Part shown: in pieces, positions 31,535 to 42,810 of the stretch
Numbering within the stretch: the first letter of the stretch is position 1
Layout of the letters: every line of letters starts with the position of its first letter
Assembly: GCA_022606425.2 (NCBI GenBank)
Contig: JAHDVF020000732.1
Location: forward strand, 1-64,000
DNA length: 64,000 bases
Direction of reading: 5' to 3'
From: Lepidostoma basale
Taxonomy: Eukaryota > Arthropoda > Insecta > Trichoptera > Lepidostomatidae
Notes under the pieces: generated by a model
Told to the model about the DNA's origin: nothing
Databases searched by the model: none
The model's input: the letters and a program-made list of their open reading frames with translations, nothing else
Translations under genes and position numbers: made by a program

Positions 31535-31665
31535 TCTTGTTAACAGTTCATTATAATTAATGAAAAAATCTTTACCATACACCATATTTTATATTTAGTT
31601 TTATTCCACTTCGTTCTATTCCGTTTTTAAGTTTCTACAGCCCGCTGCCATTTTCTGGCATGAAA
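31535..31665 (-). repeat. Family E palindrome fragment
   Basis: The complement of 31655 down to 31598 reads GCCAGAAAATGGCAGCGGGC, TGTAGAAAC and GTGGAATAAAAC, matching family E (57708) and the end at 62340-62365. Leader-like text precedes it at 31536-31555. Confidence 0.5.
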
Positions 31666-32699
31666 TGTTAATAATGAATATAAAGAATGACGTACCTACA
31701 GATTTTTTTGTCTGTTTTAGTTTCATCGTATTTTTTATGGGTTAAGAGGATCAGTCAGACGACTTTAAAGTCCTTTGAAAAAGGAACTCAAAATATATTT
31801 AGATCAGACTTCTGCGGAGATTTTTCTGATATGATACATCCTGGATTTTGGATGTTAAAGAAACATTTAAGTTGGGATGACGATATAAGAAAGCGAAAAG
31901 TAATTATCAATTATTTAATTTAAGTTTTGGGAAAAAAATCATTGTATGAAAATATTTTGAAAACTCGCGTATTTTTTTAGTAAGAAAGAATTATTTAATA
32001 GAAAACACGAATTTGTGCAGGAAAAATAAGAAGAAAAAAAAAACACAATGAAAACGGGAGAAAACATTTAAAAAATTCTCATTTAATTAAATTTTGCGGT
32101 ACTTATTAAAATAAGCGTAAGAATATTTTAATCGATTTCCGGCAAAAAGGTCTCCAGACTCTCCTTACTTCAAGAGAAGTGAAACGGGAAGAAATGTTTC
32201 CACAAATTCAGCAATCTTTGAAATCCGACTTAATTTTAATGAGATATAAATCTAATCAAGCGGTTTCGTTTGTTTTTTTATCGTTTGATTATTAAGACGG
32301 AATTGTGTATACGGACAATTGTTTTGATTTTAGAGAATTTTCAAGGAATTCTCTAAAAAGGAATTTTTAAATGATTTTGGAAGGTGAATATATTATAACA
32401 GTTTATGTTTTGATACTTTATAATACAATCGTTTAAGAATCTTATATAAATAAATACCCATGAACCTTTTTGACTTTGTTGTTACTGAAAATGAAATGAA
32501 CGTTACACATTAGAAAAATGCTATATTAATAATGAAAATTGTTCTGTAATGAAACAGAATATAGATTTGTTATATGAACATTTGTGAGAATTTAGATAAT
32601 AACTGGATTAATTAACTTATTCTTTGAATCGTGAATACTTGATTCACTACATACATATTTAATTATTTTCAAACAAATATTATATTGAAATATTGTATA
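31666..32699. other. AT-rich sequence, nothing recognised
   Basis: A 78-codon frame at 31687-31923 is unassigned. Confidence 0.3.
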
Positions 32700-32855
32700 A
32701 TTAACTAAGTATCTAACCATCACGCTGTCTCCTCGAAAGGGTAGGCAGAAATAAAAGACTGCCACACTTTTCTTTCATGACCTTGTGCCTAAACATTCAT
32801 AAATCGTGTCATGCACGCACGTCGATTTCTCCGACTCCTCACGATTATTAGATCA
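32700..32855 (-). mobile_element. Family A LINE 3' UTR fragment
   Basis: TAACTAAGTATCTAACCATC, then TCCTCGAAAGGGTAGGCAGA, GACTGCCACACTTTTCTTTC and CACGTCGATTTCTCCGACTC. Only the tail and 3' UTR remain. Confidence 0.7.
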
Positions 32856-33690
32856 AATATTAAATATTATAACATCGTTAATTGAATAGTTGGTTGTAAT
32901 AAAAGTTTCATTAAAGTTTGCTGTGTATTTGATCTAAAACTAAAAACTTTAACAAAAAGTGAATATTGGTTTCCTTTTCATAGGAATATTTTTACAACGA
33001 TGCACAGCGCAAAAAAAAACATTTTCATTTTGAACAACGTATAATGAACAAAAGCACGTCGAGAAAATTCACCCCACACCTCCCACTAGGAATCTGATCT
33101 TCAGAAAACATAAAACAACTCTCCAATTTACCGGTGAACTCCTCTTGTTCCCGCCCTCAGCATTTCCAGACAAGAATTCCGCCCTCGCCGGCGCCCCCGT
33201 CTGCCGCGGCACTAATCACATCATGCACCCGCCCCGCCGCCGTAATTGAAGAACTGTTTCAAACTGCAATAAATACATAGAGAGGGCCACTAAATAACAC
33301 GACTATTCAAAACTCAGGCGAAAATTTCTCCACACACAGCCAGGTCAAACTGGCGGCATATGTAACAGATAGAACTCTGAAGCTTTCATAATTATGTACG
33401 AGAGAGAATATTACTGAAAAATCTAGATTATGCATACATTTATTCGTCGTTATGTACGTACAAAAGAATAATGAACATTTAAGATTTTATTAATATCAAT
33501 CAACAAAATGTATGAATATTTTTAATGATCACATTGCATTCGCGCTAACAATTCCGGTTAGAATATTTAACATTGTTCTTTATTTGCGTTTTATGCGTTA
33601 TATGTTATTATATTAAGTTCGCAAGATATGAGCATTTTTCGTTTTTAAAGTTAGACGAGATTGGTTTAACCTTGAATTTAATCCAAATCA
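32856..33690. other. Unique sequence with GC-rich island at 33100-33300
   Basis: The island is strongly GC-rich for this window (CGCCGGCGCCCCCGTCTGCC, CCGCCCCGCCGCCGTAATTG). No ORF or repeat. Candidate regulatory or promoter-like CpG segment. Confidence 0.35.
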
Positions 33691-34087
33691 CGTCCAGGTT
33701 ACCACATTGGGGGTCTAGTGAGAGTTGAAAGACGGTGGAAGTTTCAACGTTTATTCTCGATCACAAGTAATTATAAATTATGTACTCGTAATGGAGCGTG
33801 GATGGACGGCGGAGTAACTTCACAGGCTGTCGATAGCAGCAGGGCAGAGTCCGGGCGGCGAGCAGCTGAGGATGATAATACGCTGGGCGGTAGTGTCGGT
33901 CAGCTGAAGCGAAGACTCGCCAGAAGCTGCGTGACGTAGTAGGTGGATTCGTAGATCGGCGGGAGAGAGTCCGAGATTCCTCGTGTCGTAGACTTGATAA
34001 TGTGGACTCGTGTCGGTGAGAAGTCATATTAATGATTGGCGTGTAGGGTGGTTTTGCTTCCTTTGCACAAGATACTCTGCCGGACAA
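33691..34087 (-). mobile_element. Possible LTR with adjacent primer-site-like sequence
   Basis: On the minus strand the segment from TGTCCGG (34087) to CCCCCA (about 33706) is C-rich, carries AATAAACG (about 33745) and is followed by TGGTAACCTGGACGTGAT. That is close to TGGTGACCCCGACGTGAT, a primer-site sequence I recall from insect Ty3/gypsy elements. No second LTR or pol domain is seen, so this stays tentative. Confidence 0.3.
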
Positions 34088-34855
34088 TTTCTAGTAACCT
34101 TTGTGTATGAACCCGGGCCCTGATTCATCATTTTTTGCACACGGTCTCCTTTGGTCATCGGCTTCATTAGGCTGAGAATCTATTGTGTCAGGTGTTTTGA
34201 TTGTCCATGCAATGTATTTCGCCATTGTAATCTGCTGGTACAGCAGTCCGAGTCCATTGCCTCCATTCGTGTTTTTGGACAAAGTCATTCATGGTTTGTT
34301 AACCCCACAGTTTTACCGAATAATGCAAAATTTTAGTGGCATATTAAATTCTCAACTTTAATGCTCTTGGATCTTGTCTTTCGGGAGTACGATTATCAGC
34401 CGGAAGGCTATTTCTTTTAGTGATTAAAAATTGTGAATATTTTAATATCGATTTATTAACACATAATACAGTACACAAGCAGCACAGATTTTTCATTGGG
34501 TCATTATTTACGTAATAATAACATTAATCGTTCCATGTATTTATTCCTTTCCTATGAACTAGGAGTATAAGCTACGAACATATCCGTAATCGGTGTTCAC
34601 GTTTAGATTAGTCGTGTAAAGTGGCCGGCGTGTGTCGATCCCGGCGTGTTGCGGGCGCCCTCCCACCTAGACAGGCCCCCAGCTCGCAGCGCCGTGTTTT
34701 GATTAAACCCTCTTTGATTAATAAGCGGTGGAGGAATTTCTAGAAAATAACCCGATTAGGCGGTTCTTGACAACCCTATGGCGAATCCTGATCTACAGGG
34801 TGAAATAATGTATTTAAAAAAAATCGTCTGGAAATCACCAATCAATTTCTAAAAG
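34088..34855. other. Mostly unique, GC-rich island at 34600-34800
   Basis: A 65-codon minus frame (34091-34288, MAKYIAWTIKTPDTIDSQ...) abuts the LTR-like segment and could be retroelement-derived, without a recognisable domain. The island at 34600-34800 (GCGGGCGCCCTCCCACCTAG) has no repeat match. Confidence 0.3.
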
Positions 34856-35150
34856 AATCAAAACTAACTAACTAACTTACCATCACTCCGTCTCCCCGGA
34901 GGGGTAGGCAGAAATAATGGAACGCCACACTGTTCTGTCCTGACATACTTCTCTCGCTTCCTCTACATTCATACATCTCGTCATGCATGCACGTCGATTT
35001 CTCCGATTCCTCACGTGACCGACATTCAATATTTGATTGATTTGATCGTGCCACGTTTTCCTAGGCCTTCCTCTATTTCTAGCTCCGTTCATGCTGTTTA
35101 CATATACCTTCTTTACCATTCTGTCGTTTTTCCATGTCCGTTTACTGTAA
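34856..35150 (-). mobile_element. Family A LINE 3' end, (TTAG)n-tail type
   Basis: The minus frame at 34883-35119 is open: MVKKVYVNSMNGARNRGRPR, KTWHDQINQILNVGHVRNRR, NRRACMTRCMNVEEAREVCQ, DRTVWRSIISAYPSGETE. It shows the whole undamaged end of the family ORF. The tail (CTAA)n is at 34864-34876. The 5' end is truncated. Confidence 0.85.
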
Positions 35151-35259
35151 AAGAATCAATGAATATGATGAATATTACATATTTACACGAAGATGCTAAT
35201 AAATATTTTTAAAATAACGCATACTAACGTACATTAGACAAATATTATCCTTATTTATT

Positions 35260-35350
35260 GTTTCTTGAACAATAATGTAAAACTCCATATTAAATAATGA
35301 ATACGAATGAAAAAGTCAGTTTTCTAGAAGTTTTATTATATTATATTTAG
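35260..35350 (+). repeat. Family S left half
   Basis: TTATTGTTTCTTGAACAATA, AAACTCCATATTAAATAATG, GTCAGTTTTCTAGAAGTTTT and ATTATATTATATTT, then the sequence leaves the family. Confidence 0.65.
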
Positions 35351-36279
35351 GAAGAATCAACGTGCGTGTATTGAAACGTACCTCCTCGGTTAGCACGGAG
35401 AGCATGGTTTTTATCTTCAGGGTGGTAATCGTGAGATTCTTTTCGGTATATTATTCGATTCAGGGACGGGTGTAAATATAAAGACAGTTACAGGGGATAC
35501 ATTAAGGTTTATTATCTAGTTAACATTATAACAATAATCCAGAGGTTAGGGATGTCGTACGAATACATAAAAAGAGGCACATGATGAAAGAATGAAGAGG
35601 CTGTTTGAGGTGATTCCTCGATGGCGTGCTCGTCAGGACATCGACCGGCGACGTCGTCCGTAGACGTTATCAGCGACGCTGACCAGAAGATGGTGGGTCA
35701 GCAATTCAATATGTAGAGCGTCACCTGGCAGACACGAGGTTCCCTAACCTGTTGGTGCTGTCTGAAGCGGCGTGAAGAAGTGGTCCTCGCAGTTCCGCTG
35801 GGTGGTGAGGTCAACCACGTTGTCGGGACATGATGTGCGACAACACGTGGGCGGCAATTTCGGGAGCAGAGGATGGCTCGGACCGTGGCGGAGGGAATCA
35901 ATCGCAGACACGCGGACACATGACGCACATGTGGAACCAATGTGCGGTCTTCGATATGGATATTATTATTAGTATTCTACCTGATATGATGGGAGAAAGG
36001 CTGAACCATTGCTGGTCCAGCCGGATGCAAACGGATTAACGTTTCTCCTACATCGTGGTGGTAACTGGGCACTGGCGAAAAAACACAAGATGGCGGCCTA
36101 CCCGCAACGGCTGACTAGAGGGAAGTGACGGGCTTCTGGCCTCGAAGCATAGAGTACCGAGAAAACAGTGTTACCAATTGGGAAGGTTGCTCACACGGCG
36201 AAAACAGGAGAAGTTGGAAATAAATTTCGAAGAGGTACTTAACTGGGGAGAATTGGGGCGAATTCAGTGGCCGAAGAAA
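35351..36279. other. GC-richer unassigned stretch
   Basis: Several 60-80-codon frames overlap at 35698-36039 on both strands without a recognisable domain. The texture (CG-rich, AATAAACC on the minus strand at about 35510) resembles the LTR-like segment at 33691-34087, so retroelement origin is possible. I cannot show terminal repeats. Confidence 0.25.
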
Positions 36280-36432
36280 TCGTAATGATGTACCATTACA
36301 GTATGACTCGCTGTATGAATGTGGAGAAAGCTAGAGAGGTGTGCCAGGATAGAATACTGTGGCGGTCCATTCTCTTTGCCTACTCCTATGTGGAAACGGC
36401 GTTTTGTTTTGTTGTTGTTGTTGTTGTTTATT
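36280..36432 (+). mobile_element. Family A LINE 3' end, (GTT)n-tail type
   Basis: ATGACTCGCTGTATGAATGT, GAAAGCTAGAGAGGTGTGCC and TGGCGGTCCATTCTCTTTGC run into (GTT)n at 36412-36429. Matches MTRCMNVEKAREVCQDR. Confidence 0.75.
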
Positions 36433-36580
36433 ATATTTTATGGGAATGACATGTTTCGCCCTTCTAAGGCATTTTCTAATGTCAAACATTTGATAATGCC
36501 TTAGAAGGGCGAAATATCTCATTCCCATAAAATATAATTAAACTTCTAGAAAACCGACTTTTTAATTCATATAAATTAAA
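36430..36580 (+). mobile_element. Family S palindrome, 5'-truncated, abutting the LINE tail
   Basis: Left arm TATTATATTTTATGGGAATG, CATGTTTCGCCCTTCTAAGG, then TTTGATAATGCCTTAGAAGG, GCGAAATATCTCATTCCC and the outer right arm. It starts without leader directly after (GTT)n, so it either inserted into the tail or replaced it. Confidence 0.7.
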
Positions 36581-36934
36581 TATTATCCTATTAATCGGAA
36601 TTTCTTCTCTCAGTGAGATTGTATGAAAATTCGTTTGTTTTTCAGGTAAATATTTCAAACTTACCAGAGTTTAATGTTTTTTTGTACGCATGTTTATAAT
36701 TCTCATTTTTTTTAAATTTCGTGTTAAAATATATGTATTATTTACAATGCATACAGTGCGAATTTTGTACTACATGCATAGTTAATAATTATCCTTATTT
36801 TATTAAATACTTTAAATTTTACAGTTGCTTTTCTAGTATTGGCGCTTTCAACAGCTCGCTATCATCTTCTAATTCAAATTAAAATGTAAGTATATAAACA
36901 GCAAAAATGAATTAATTTTAAACGAGAAACGCGT
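36581..36934. other. AT-rich sequence, nothing recognised
   Basis: No feature supported. Confidence 0.35.
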
Positions 36935-37260
36935 TTCTCCATCATCACGTATGGAAAAGAGAACTAAAAACCTTCTTAGAGTAGCACAAATGCGAATTCT
37001 ACGTACTATCGAAGGCAAAACCCTCAGAGATCGGATCAGAAATGAAACGATAAGGTCTGTCTGCCGAAGAAGCAGAATGCCCTTTTGAAGAGACCACGTG
37101 AACCGCATGGAGAATACAAGTATTGCAAAAATTGTTAAAGATGAAAACCCAAGCAGCAAGAGACTACCAGGAAGGCCGCCAAAAAGATGAAGAGATAAAC
37201 TAAGAGGAAGAAGAGGAAGAAAAACACGCTTCCACTTGTTATGAAAGAACCGACGTGTCA
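36935..37260 (+). pseudogene. Non-LTR reverse transcriptase C-terminal fragment
   Basis: The plus-strand frame gives MEKRTKNLLRVAQMRILRTI, EGKTLRDRIRNETIRSVCRR, a stop, then DHVNRMENTSIAKIVKDENP and KRLPGRPPKR. The order R-x-L-R-T-I-x-G-x-(T/S)-L-R-D-R-I-R-N, H-V-x-R-M, GRPPKRW is standard. The 62521-62763 copy is the same broad type (GKTLRDRVRNTRIREICEVE). The 130-codon minus-strand ORF is its shadow. Confidence 0.75.
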
Positions 37261-37890
37261 TTTGGAATTTGGCAATGATCGTGAAAACTCAATACTTTCC
37301 AGATTAGCGGAAGCTCGGTAGACGCAATTTGGATGGAAAATTATCGGCAGATTACCGCCATCACATCGGGAGAGCTCTGTGTTCTTAATAAATCATTAGA
37401 TGTTTGCGGATCGCGGTAAATAACGATTTAATGTTTGATTAAAATACGCCCCCGGCTTCATAGGAGCCGATAATAATATATTACGGTCTGCTCGGGAGAT
37501 ATTAATAAGGAACCACGATACACTGATCCGCAATCACAACGAGTGTTGTGTATGAACGAATACATCAGATAAGTAGGAATCATTTTTAAGGAAGTTTCTT
37601 AGTGAGATACATTAGACCAAACATTAACGTACATAATTATGGCTTATTTTTATTCAATCAAACTAAAAAAAGTTTTTGAAAGCATGCTATTTTATTAAAT
37701 AATTATTTTGGCGTACAATTAGATGCATGTATTTTTAATTTGTATAATACGGTTCAAAGTTCCTCTTCTTATTTGATAACAGTAATTAATATTCGTAGAA
37801 ATCGTATTGTTAACCTTCTTTTATTGTTCATTTTAAATTGGTTTAAGTTTATTTTTTATATACACCATTCTTTGTGTTGTTATGATGGTT
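37261..37890. other. Unique sequence with GC-richer island at 37270-37560
   Basis: The island contains GATTAGCGG, TAATAAATCATTAGATG and GCGGTAAATAACGATTTAAT. No repeat or ORF. Candidate conserved non-coding element. Confidence 0.3.
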
Positions 37891-37951
37891 TATTTCTCTT
37901 TTTCTTTTTTTATATACTTTGTATATTATATGAAAAAAAAAAAATTACACA

Positions 37952-37982
37952 GAAATGTTTCGGACAAACAGTCCTTCTTCAG
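37952..37982 (-). ncRNA. Hammerhead ribozyme-like core, family C left arm
   Basis: CTGAAGA, A, GGAC/GTCC around TGTTT, GAAAC, AT, TTC. Core residues are complete, but the base before the site's U is not G, so stem III is reduced to one pair. Confidence 0.5.
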
Positions 37983-38060
37983 TAAAGATACATTTAAACA
38001 AATATTGTAAAATTGTTTACATGTAAACAATTTTATAATATTTTTAAAAGTGTATCTTTA

Positions 38061-38091
38061 CTGAAGAAGGACTGTTTGTCCGAAACATATC
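38061..38091 (+). ncRNA. Hammerhead ribozyme-like core, family C right arm
   Basis: CTGAAGA, A, GGAC (38069-38072), TGTTT, GTCC (38078-38081), GAAAC, AT, ATC. Same reduced stem III caveat. Confidence 0.5.
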
Positions 38092-38159
38092 TATGTAAAT
38101 TTTTTTTTTTATAAAAGTGTTGTATATACAAAGTATATAAAAAAAAAGAAAAGAGAAAT

Positions 38160-38860
38160 GGTTTAAGTTTAGTTTATTGTAATACTTGAATTTGCCTACA
38201 TTGTTTTATGAAGTAGTTGTTCTGCTAAAAAAGATATTAATGATAGCTATTTAGAGTTTAAAATTAATTAAAAAACCCTATGTTTAATACCAGTTGTTTA
38301 TAAAAACGTGCTCCGCTCAATATTATGGCTCCAAACAGTGTCACATGCCGTTTTCGTGCCCATGGTAGGCAAAAGCTAATCAGAGAACAAGTCGTTTCAT
38401 TAGTTTAACATTTACGAGTATAAATTGACCATATCTTCCAGAAAACTGCATTAATGAAGGTTCAGATCTTTTATCTATTATATTAAAATCTTACTGTGTT
38501 AAATGTGAAACATGAAACTGAATTTTCAATCACCTAACGGCATAATCGGTTATGTATCATATTTTGATATTTAAACCAAATGTTATATTAAACAGTGGGA
38601 AAACGGAAAACTGTTATATTGGTGGAGCGTTACAAAATGCATATTTTACAAAGGGTAAGATTGTGACCCGAAAAAGTGAAGGAACGTTTGGTTTAGACTG
38701 AGCCGCGTGAGAAGTGTTTAAACAAATATATTATTTTTGATATATTTAGGTATATGACAACAAGATACTTAAAAATGATAAGAAAACGTACACATAGTTA
38801 AAATATTTATAAGAATACAATGATTCGTCCAAGGTAACGATTTTTGAAAAATAAGAAATC
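38160..38860. other. AT-rich sequence, nothing recognised
   Basis: No feature supported. Confidence 0.35.
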
Positions 38861-38868
38861 ATGACACC

Positions 38869-39540
38869 TGCAACATTAGCGTGAATGGTGAAAATTTGGA
38901 GCAAGTAGATGAGTTCGTGTATTAAGGTAGTGTGTTTACAAAAGATGGGCGAGTGGAGAGTGATATTGAAAGAAGGATTGGAGCAGGCGACGAAGTGAAT
39001 GATGCACTTAAAATTGTCATTGCAAACAATAACCTATTCAATATAGCTAAAATGGCAGTGCACAATGATGTTCTTGTACCGTCTCTTATGTATGGAAGCG
39101 AAGCATGGAACTGGCAAAAGAAGGATGAAAGTAGAATAAATGCAGTAGAAATGAGATCTGTAAAAAAGAAAGAATATGTGGATACTCTGTGTCTGAAAGA
39201 GTGTCGAATGAAAATATAAGAAGTGAATGATGGTGTTATGAACAAAATAATGAAAGGATCATTAAGATGGTTTGGTCACATGGTAAGGATGAATGAAGAA
39301 AGATTGGTAAAAAAAGTGTATTTTAACCATGTAAATGGAACTAGAAATAGAGGAAGACCGAGAAAAACGTGGCACGATCAAATAAATCAAATATTGAATG
39401 TCGGCCACATGAGGAGTCAGAGAAATCTACGCGCGTGCATGACACGATGTATGAATATCGAGGAATCAAGAGAAATATGTCAGGAAAGAAAAGTGTGGCA
39501 GTCCATTTATTCTGCTCACCCCTTCGGGGAGATGGCGTGA
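38869..39540 (+). pseudogene. Family A reverse transcriptase C-terminal region
   Basis: Reads CNISVNGENLEQVDEFVY, stop, GSVFTKDGRVESDIERRIGA, NNNLFNIAKMAVHNDVLVPS, LMYGSEAWNWQKKDESRINA, then a locally shifted stretch with a stop at 39217, and on to MNKIMKGSLRWFGHMVRMNE, GTRNRGRPRKTWHDQINQIL, RACMTRCMNIEESREICQER and a natural stop at 39538. D-E-F-V-Y-L-G and L-M-Y-G-S-E-A-W are post-palm landmarks of non-LTR polymerases. The catalytic YADD lies upstream and is absent. Two premature stops and one compensated frameshift make it non-functional. Confidence 0.85.
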
Positions 39541-39560
39541 TGGTTAGTTAGTTACTTAGT
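38869..39560 (+). mobile_element. Family A LINE, longest copy, (TTAG)n tail
   Basis: About 690 bp covering the polymerase thumb to the 3' tail. Text for CNISVNGENLEQVDEFVY opens it and GTTAGTTAGTTACTTAGTTA closes it at 39543-39562. The 3' UTR carries CCCTTCGGGGAGATGGCGTG, the short GC hairpin (CCCC/GGGG) seen before the tail in nearly all copies and a plausible recognition structure for the element's own polymerase. Confidence 0.85.
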
Positions 39561-39564
39561 TATG

Positions 39565-40185
39565 TTTCGCAAAATATTAAGTTCAATTTTATATAATTGG
39601 TTATTTGAAAATGATTTTTTTTGTATCATAACAAAAGCGTAGATTGTGTTGTACGCAACTAATATAGCACAAATATAAATATTGTGCTGTGCATGTATGT
39701 ACATGGTTAATGCTTTGTGCAATAAATCGATACACGTGATCGGAGATCAGCAGGTGGATGGTCGTGTGTTGTGATAGCAGCTCTCGCCTTAACAAGTTGA
39801 TGCATTCAATGTCTCCGAGACTCCCTGCTTCTTAAGCCGGTTTACACAATCCAGTTTGAGTTCGCGATGAAGATTCTAGTGTGGGAATGTGGACTGACTA
39901 TAGGATACACGGAGAATGTAAACCTTTTATCTTATTAACCTAGATTTATACATGTAGCTATATTCTAGCTTGAAAACAAAAATCAAATCGTAATGTACGA
40001 GTACGTAGTGTAATCAAACATATCCGTAAAATGACTATAATCCCTTTGATTTACATTTAGCATAACTGAAATAATTCAGAACATATCAAAACAGAACTAT
40101 ATAAGTTTCTTTTTGTTCCATCAACATATTTGATTATTTTTATTTTAATCAAAATGTTAATTATCGTCTTTAATTTAAAACTATA
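39565..40185. other. AT-rich sequence, nothing recognised
   Basis: Contains one TACGAGTA at 39996. No other feature. Confidence 0.35.
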
Positions 40186-40460
40186 AACATCACACCTTTT
40201 CGAAGAGGTGGGCAAGAAAGATGAAATGTTAAACTGTACAATCTTGACATACTTCTACATCATCCTCAACAGCGTAACAAGCACGTGCGTCGATTATTTT
40301 GACTCTTCATGTGGCCGACATTTAAAATTAAATTGAATAAGTCTTACTACATTTCCATTGATCTACTTTAATTTCGTGCTCTATTTACATCGTTATAGAA
40401 AATCGTCTTCAGCAATTTTGTTTCATTAATTCTTTTCCTGTGTCTCAAGATCTTAAATTA
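40186..40460 (-). mobile_element. Family A LINE 3' end, eroded
   Basis: CATCACACCTTTTCGAAGAG, CTTGACATACTTCTACATCA, CTCTTCATGTGGCCGACATT and CATCGTTATAGAAAATCG keep the family order with many changes. Confidence 0.6.
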
Positions 40461-40699
40461 ACATTTTCATTTTATTGATTCGTTATGATGTTTGCATTGT
40501 TATCACAATCTGATGTATATTATTATACAATTATGTCCGTTTCGCTACTATTGTGGCGCTGTTGAAGATTGAACCTTGACACTAAAGTGTCTATTTATAA
40601 TCTTAATTAATATGATACAACCGTAAAGTTTATAATTATATCATACGTTTGGGTTTTACATACGAATAAATTTCTAAGAATTCACGGAAATGTTCATTT

Positions 40700-40815
40700 T
40701 CAAAAAAAAACATGCCATATTTCACGGGAAAGACTTTAAGAGAAACTTATATAAACGCACGTTTTCCTCAAAATTTAATATGGAGTTTTGCATAATTATT
40801 CAAGACAATAAATAA
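40700..40815 (-). repeat. Family S fragment
   Basis: CATATTTCACGGGAAAGAC, then GCACGTTTTCCTC and AATTTAATATGGAGTTTTGC, the complement of leader and left arm. Confidence 0.45.
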
Positions 40816-41284
40816 AATACAGATATTATTTTACACCCCCCCTAAAAATATTAATTTATAAGTAATATTAATTTAAAAGTACAGAAAGATTTTGCATAAC
40901 GGCTTCTTACTCTCCCCATACTTTACGTTCTATGAATTATCGAAACGCTAAAATGTTTTCACATAACTAACCTTTGAGAAGCTTCAGGATACAAGCTTGT
41001 ATCATCTTACATGAATGGAAAAACTGGATACCGGTACCGAGGTCAGCCAACCGGTTGATTGATCATTTCTGAACAGAGAGATCTCTTATGTAGTTTTGGA
41101 TCACGTTCAATAGGCTTGTGTGCTTCATTTTTATAAGATTTCTCTCATAATCATTGTAGTTTTAAATATCATATTTTTTTTCCGGAATCCACTTCAAGTT
41201 ATTTTATTTATAGATAAAAACTATAAATGAGATGGTTTGAACATATGTAATGAATGTGATTGTGATTTTTTTAAACTAAATCAG

Positions 41285-41555
41285 CATCACAGATATAATG
41301 GACGGACACAATTTTCGTCCTTAATATATTTCTCTCGATTCCTCAACATTCATACATCGTGTCATGCACTCTCGTCGATTTCTCTGACTCCTCACGTGGC
41401 CTACATTCTTTGATCGTGTTACGTTTTTATCGGTCTTCCTCTATTTCTAGTTCCATTTACATCGTTAACATATACTTTTTTTACCATTCTTTCTTCATTC
41501 ATTCTTTCCATGTGTCCAAACCATCCTTTCATTATTTTGCGGAGTTTGAAACTAT
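41285..41555 (-). mobile_element. Family A LINE 3' end without tail
   Basis: ATTTCTCTCGATTCCTCAAC, CTGACTCCTCACGTGGCCTA, TCGGTCTTCCTCTATTTCTA, CATCGTTAACATATACTTTT and CCATGTGTCCAAACCATC. The (TTAG)n tail is missing. Confidence 0.7.
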
Positions 41556-42345
41556 ATTTCGCAGTCTTAAATAAAGAAAGAAAAATTTCTAAAGCTTTCA
41601 GAAGAATCTACGTAGTGAAATTTAAAATAATATTTTATTTAAGTAATACAAATTACATTGCGGGACAGCGGTTGCAAAGTTCGTAATGAAATTTAATACC
41701 GAGCTGTATACGGGAACAAGCGTCGTTTTACTTTCATGCAAATTGCTAATGCATTGCGAATTATGCACCGAAACCCGCGGGTCGCCGGCCGGGAACATTT
41801 CCTAGCGGATTTTTGTCTCCGCAAACAAATTTTTACGAATGTTGTTTATGAACTCAAACAGTCCACACTAATTTACAGCTTTTCATTTAAAAAATCAACA
41901 GTTCAGTTGACATCTCCATTATCATGGAAGTCCTAATCTTATGCCAGATAATGTGTTAAATTTACATTCATTAAAAATCTATGACAATACCAAAAACATG
42001 ACCTAATCAATAGTCTTCAGATAAGGATGGATGGATTCATACAAACCATCGTGTCCATCTTTATGTTCTGGATGGTTATATTCGAAAGCGTCAGCACATA
42101 ATGTTTTATCCCCCAACATTCAGAACCAACCTGCATCTGTCAATGCCGATGGAGAGACCATAACTGCTGAACATGATCGCTTCAGAGATCGAAATTTATC
42201 ATATTGATCGAACTGTATTTAAAAGAAAATACTCCAAATATTGCAAAGTATTCAGCCGCATTAGCGTTGTACTAGTTCACGTGTTACAGTGTCGACGCGT
42301 TCTTCCAAATCGGCGACATAAATGTATTTATATTTATAATTTTAT
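41556..42345. other. Unique sequence with island at 41650-41830
   Basis: The island contains CATGCAAATTGC (an octamer-like POU site) and GCGAATTATGCACC within CG-rich sequence. No coding potential is recognised in the 66- and 100-codon frames. Confidence 0.3.
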
Positions 42346-42349
42346 ACAT

Positions 42350-42665
42350 GGCTTCTTCTTCTTCGTCAGGTCCCCCCAACTCCACTCGTTGTTGTTCCGC
42401 AGCCATGATAGCTGCCATCTACCAAATTCCCGACGTCCCTCCGCTTTACCCATTAATATCAGTCGAAGGAGGTGACCTTTCTAATTTTCACACTCGACAA
42501 CAGCTCTCTTTTGGCTCTGGCTCTCTGTTGTACGTCTGCATTACTGACCCTATCGGTCCACGGTATATGGAGCATTCTGCGGTATATCCACATCTCGAAC
42601 GCTTCCAACCGGTTCATTACATTCATTTTCAGAGTTCACGTTTCGCATCCATATAATAGAACAGA
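42350..42665 (-). mobile_element. Non-LTR retrotransposon 3' end with (GAA)n tail
   Basis: The minus-strand reading gives LLYGCET, TLKMNVMNRLEAFEMWIYRR, MLHIPWTDRVSNADV, KRELLSSVKIRKVTS, then after a frameshift LLRLILMGKAEGRREFGRWQ and LSWLRNNNEWSWGDL. The Y-R-R-M-L-x-I-P-W-x-D-x-V-S-N-x-x-V and G-K-x-E-G-R-R-x-x-G-R-x-x-x-S-W-L motifs identify a polymerase tail of a family unlike A. GACGAAGAAGAAGAAGCC closes it at 42354-42371. Confidence 0.75.
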
Positions 42666-42794
42666 CCATATATAACATTAAATAATTGTATGTCGGAGTT
42701 TTAAGTTAAGATTATCGTTAAAAAATAATGTTCTACACGCCTAAATAAATACATTTGAATTTGAATCAATAACTTAAAAGCGGTCAGTTTTGGA

Positions 42795-42810
42795 GTAAGT
42801 TAGTTAGTTA
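42795..42810. repeat. (TTAG)n microsatellite
   Basis: GTTAGTTAGTTAG without family A 3' UTR next to it. Probably a tail remnant. Confidence 0.5.

Larger units (their letters stand above)
37891..38159. mobile_element. Palindromic hammerhead-type element, family C, copy 2
   Basis: Arms 37891-38020 and 38021-38159 meet without spacer at GTTTACATGTAAAC. Outer ends are TATTTCTC...ATACTTTG and complement. Both arms keep complete hammerhead-like cores pointing outward on opposite strands, so either transcript strand would carry one core. Same family as 9262-9558. Confidence 0.8.

Noticed and set aside
36869..37261. 130-codon minus-strand ORF as a gene
   Set aside because: It is antisense to a recognisable LINE polymerase tail on the plus strand.
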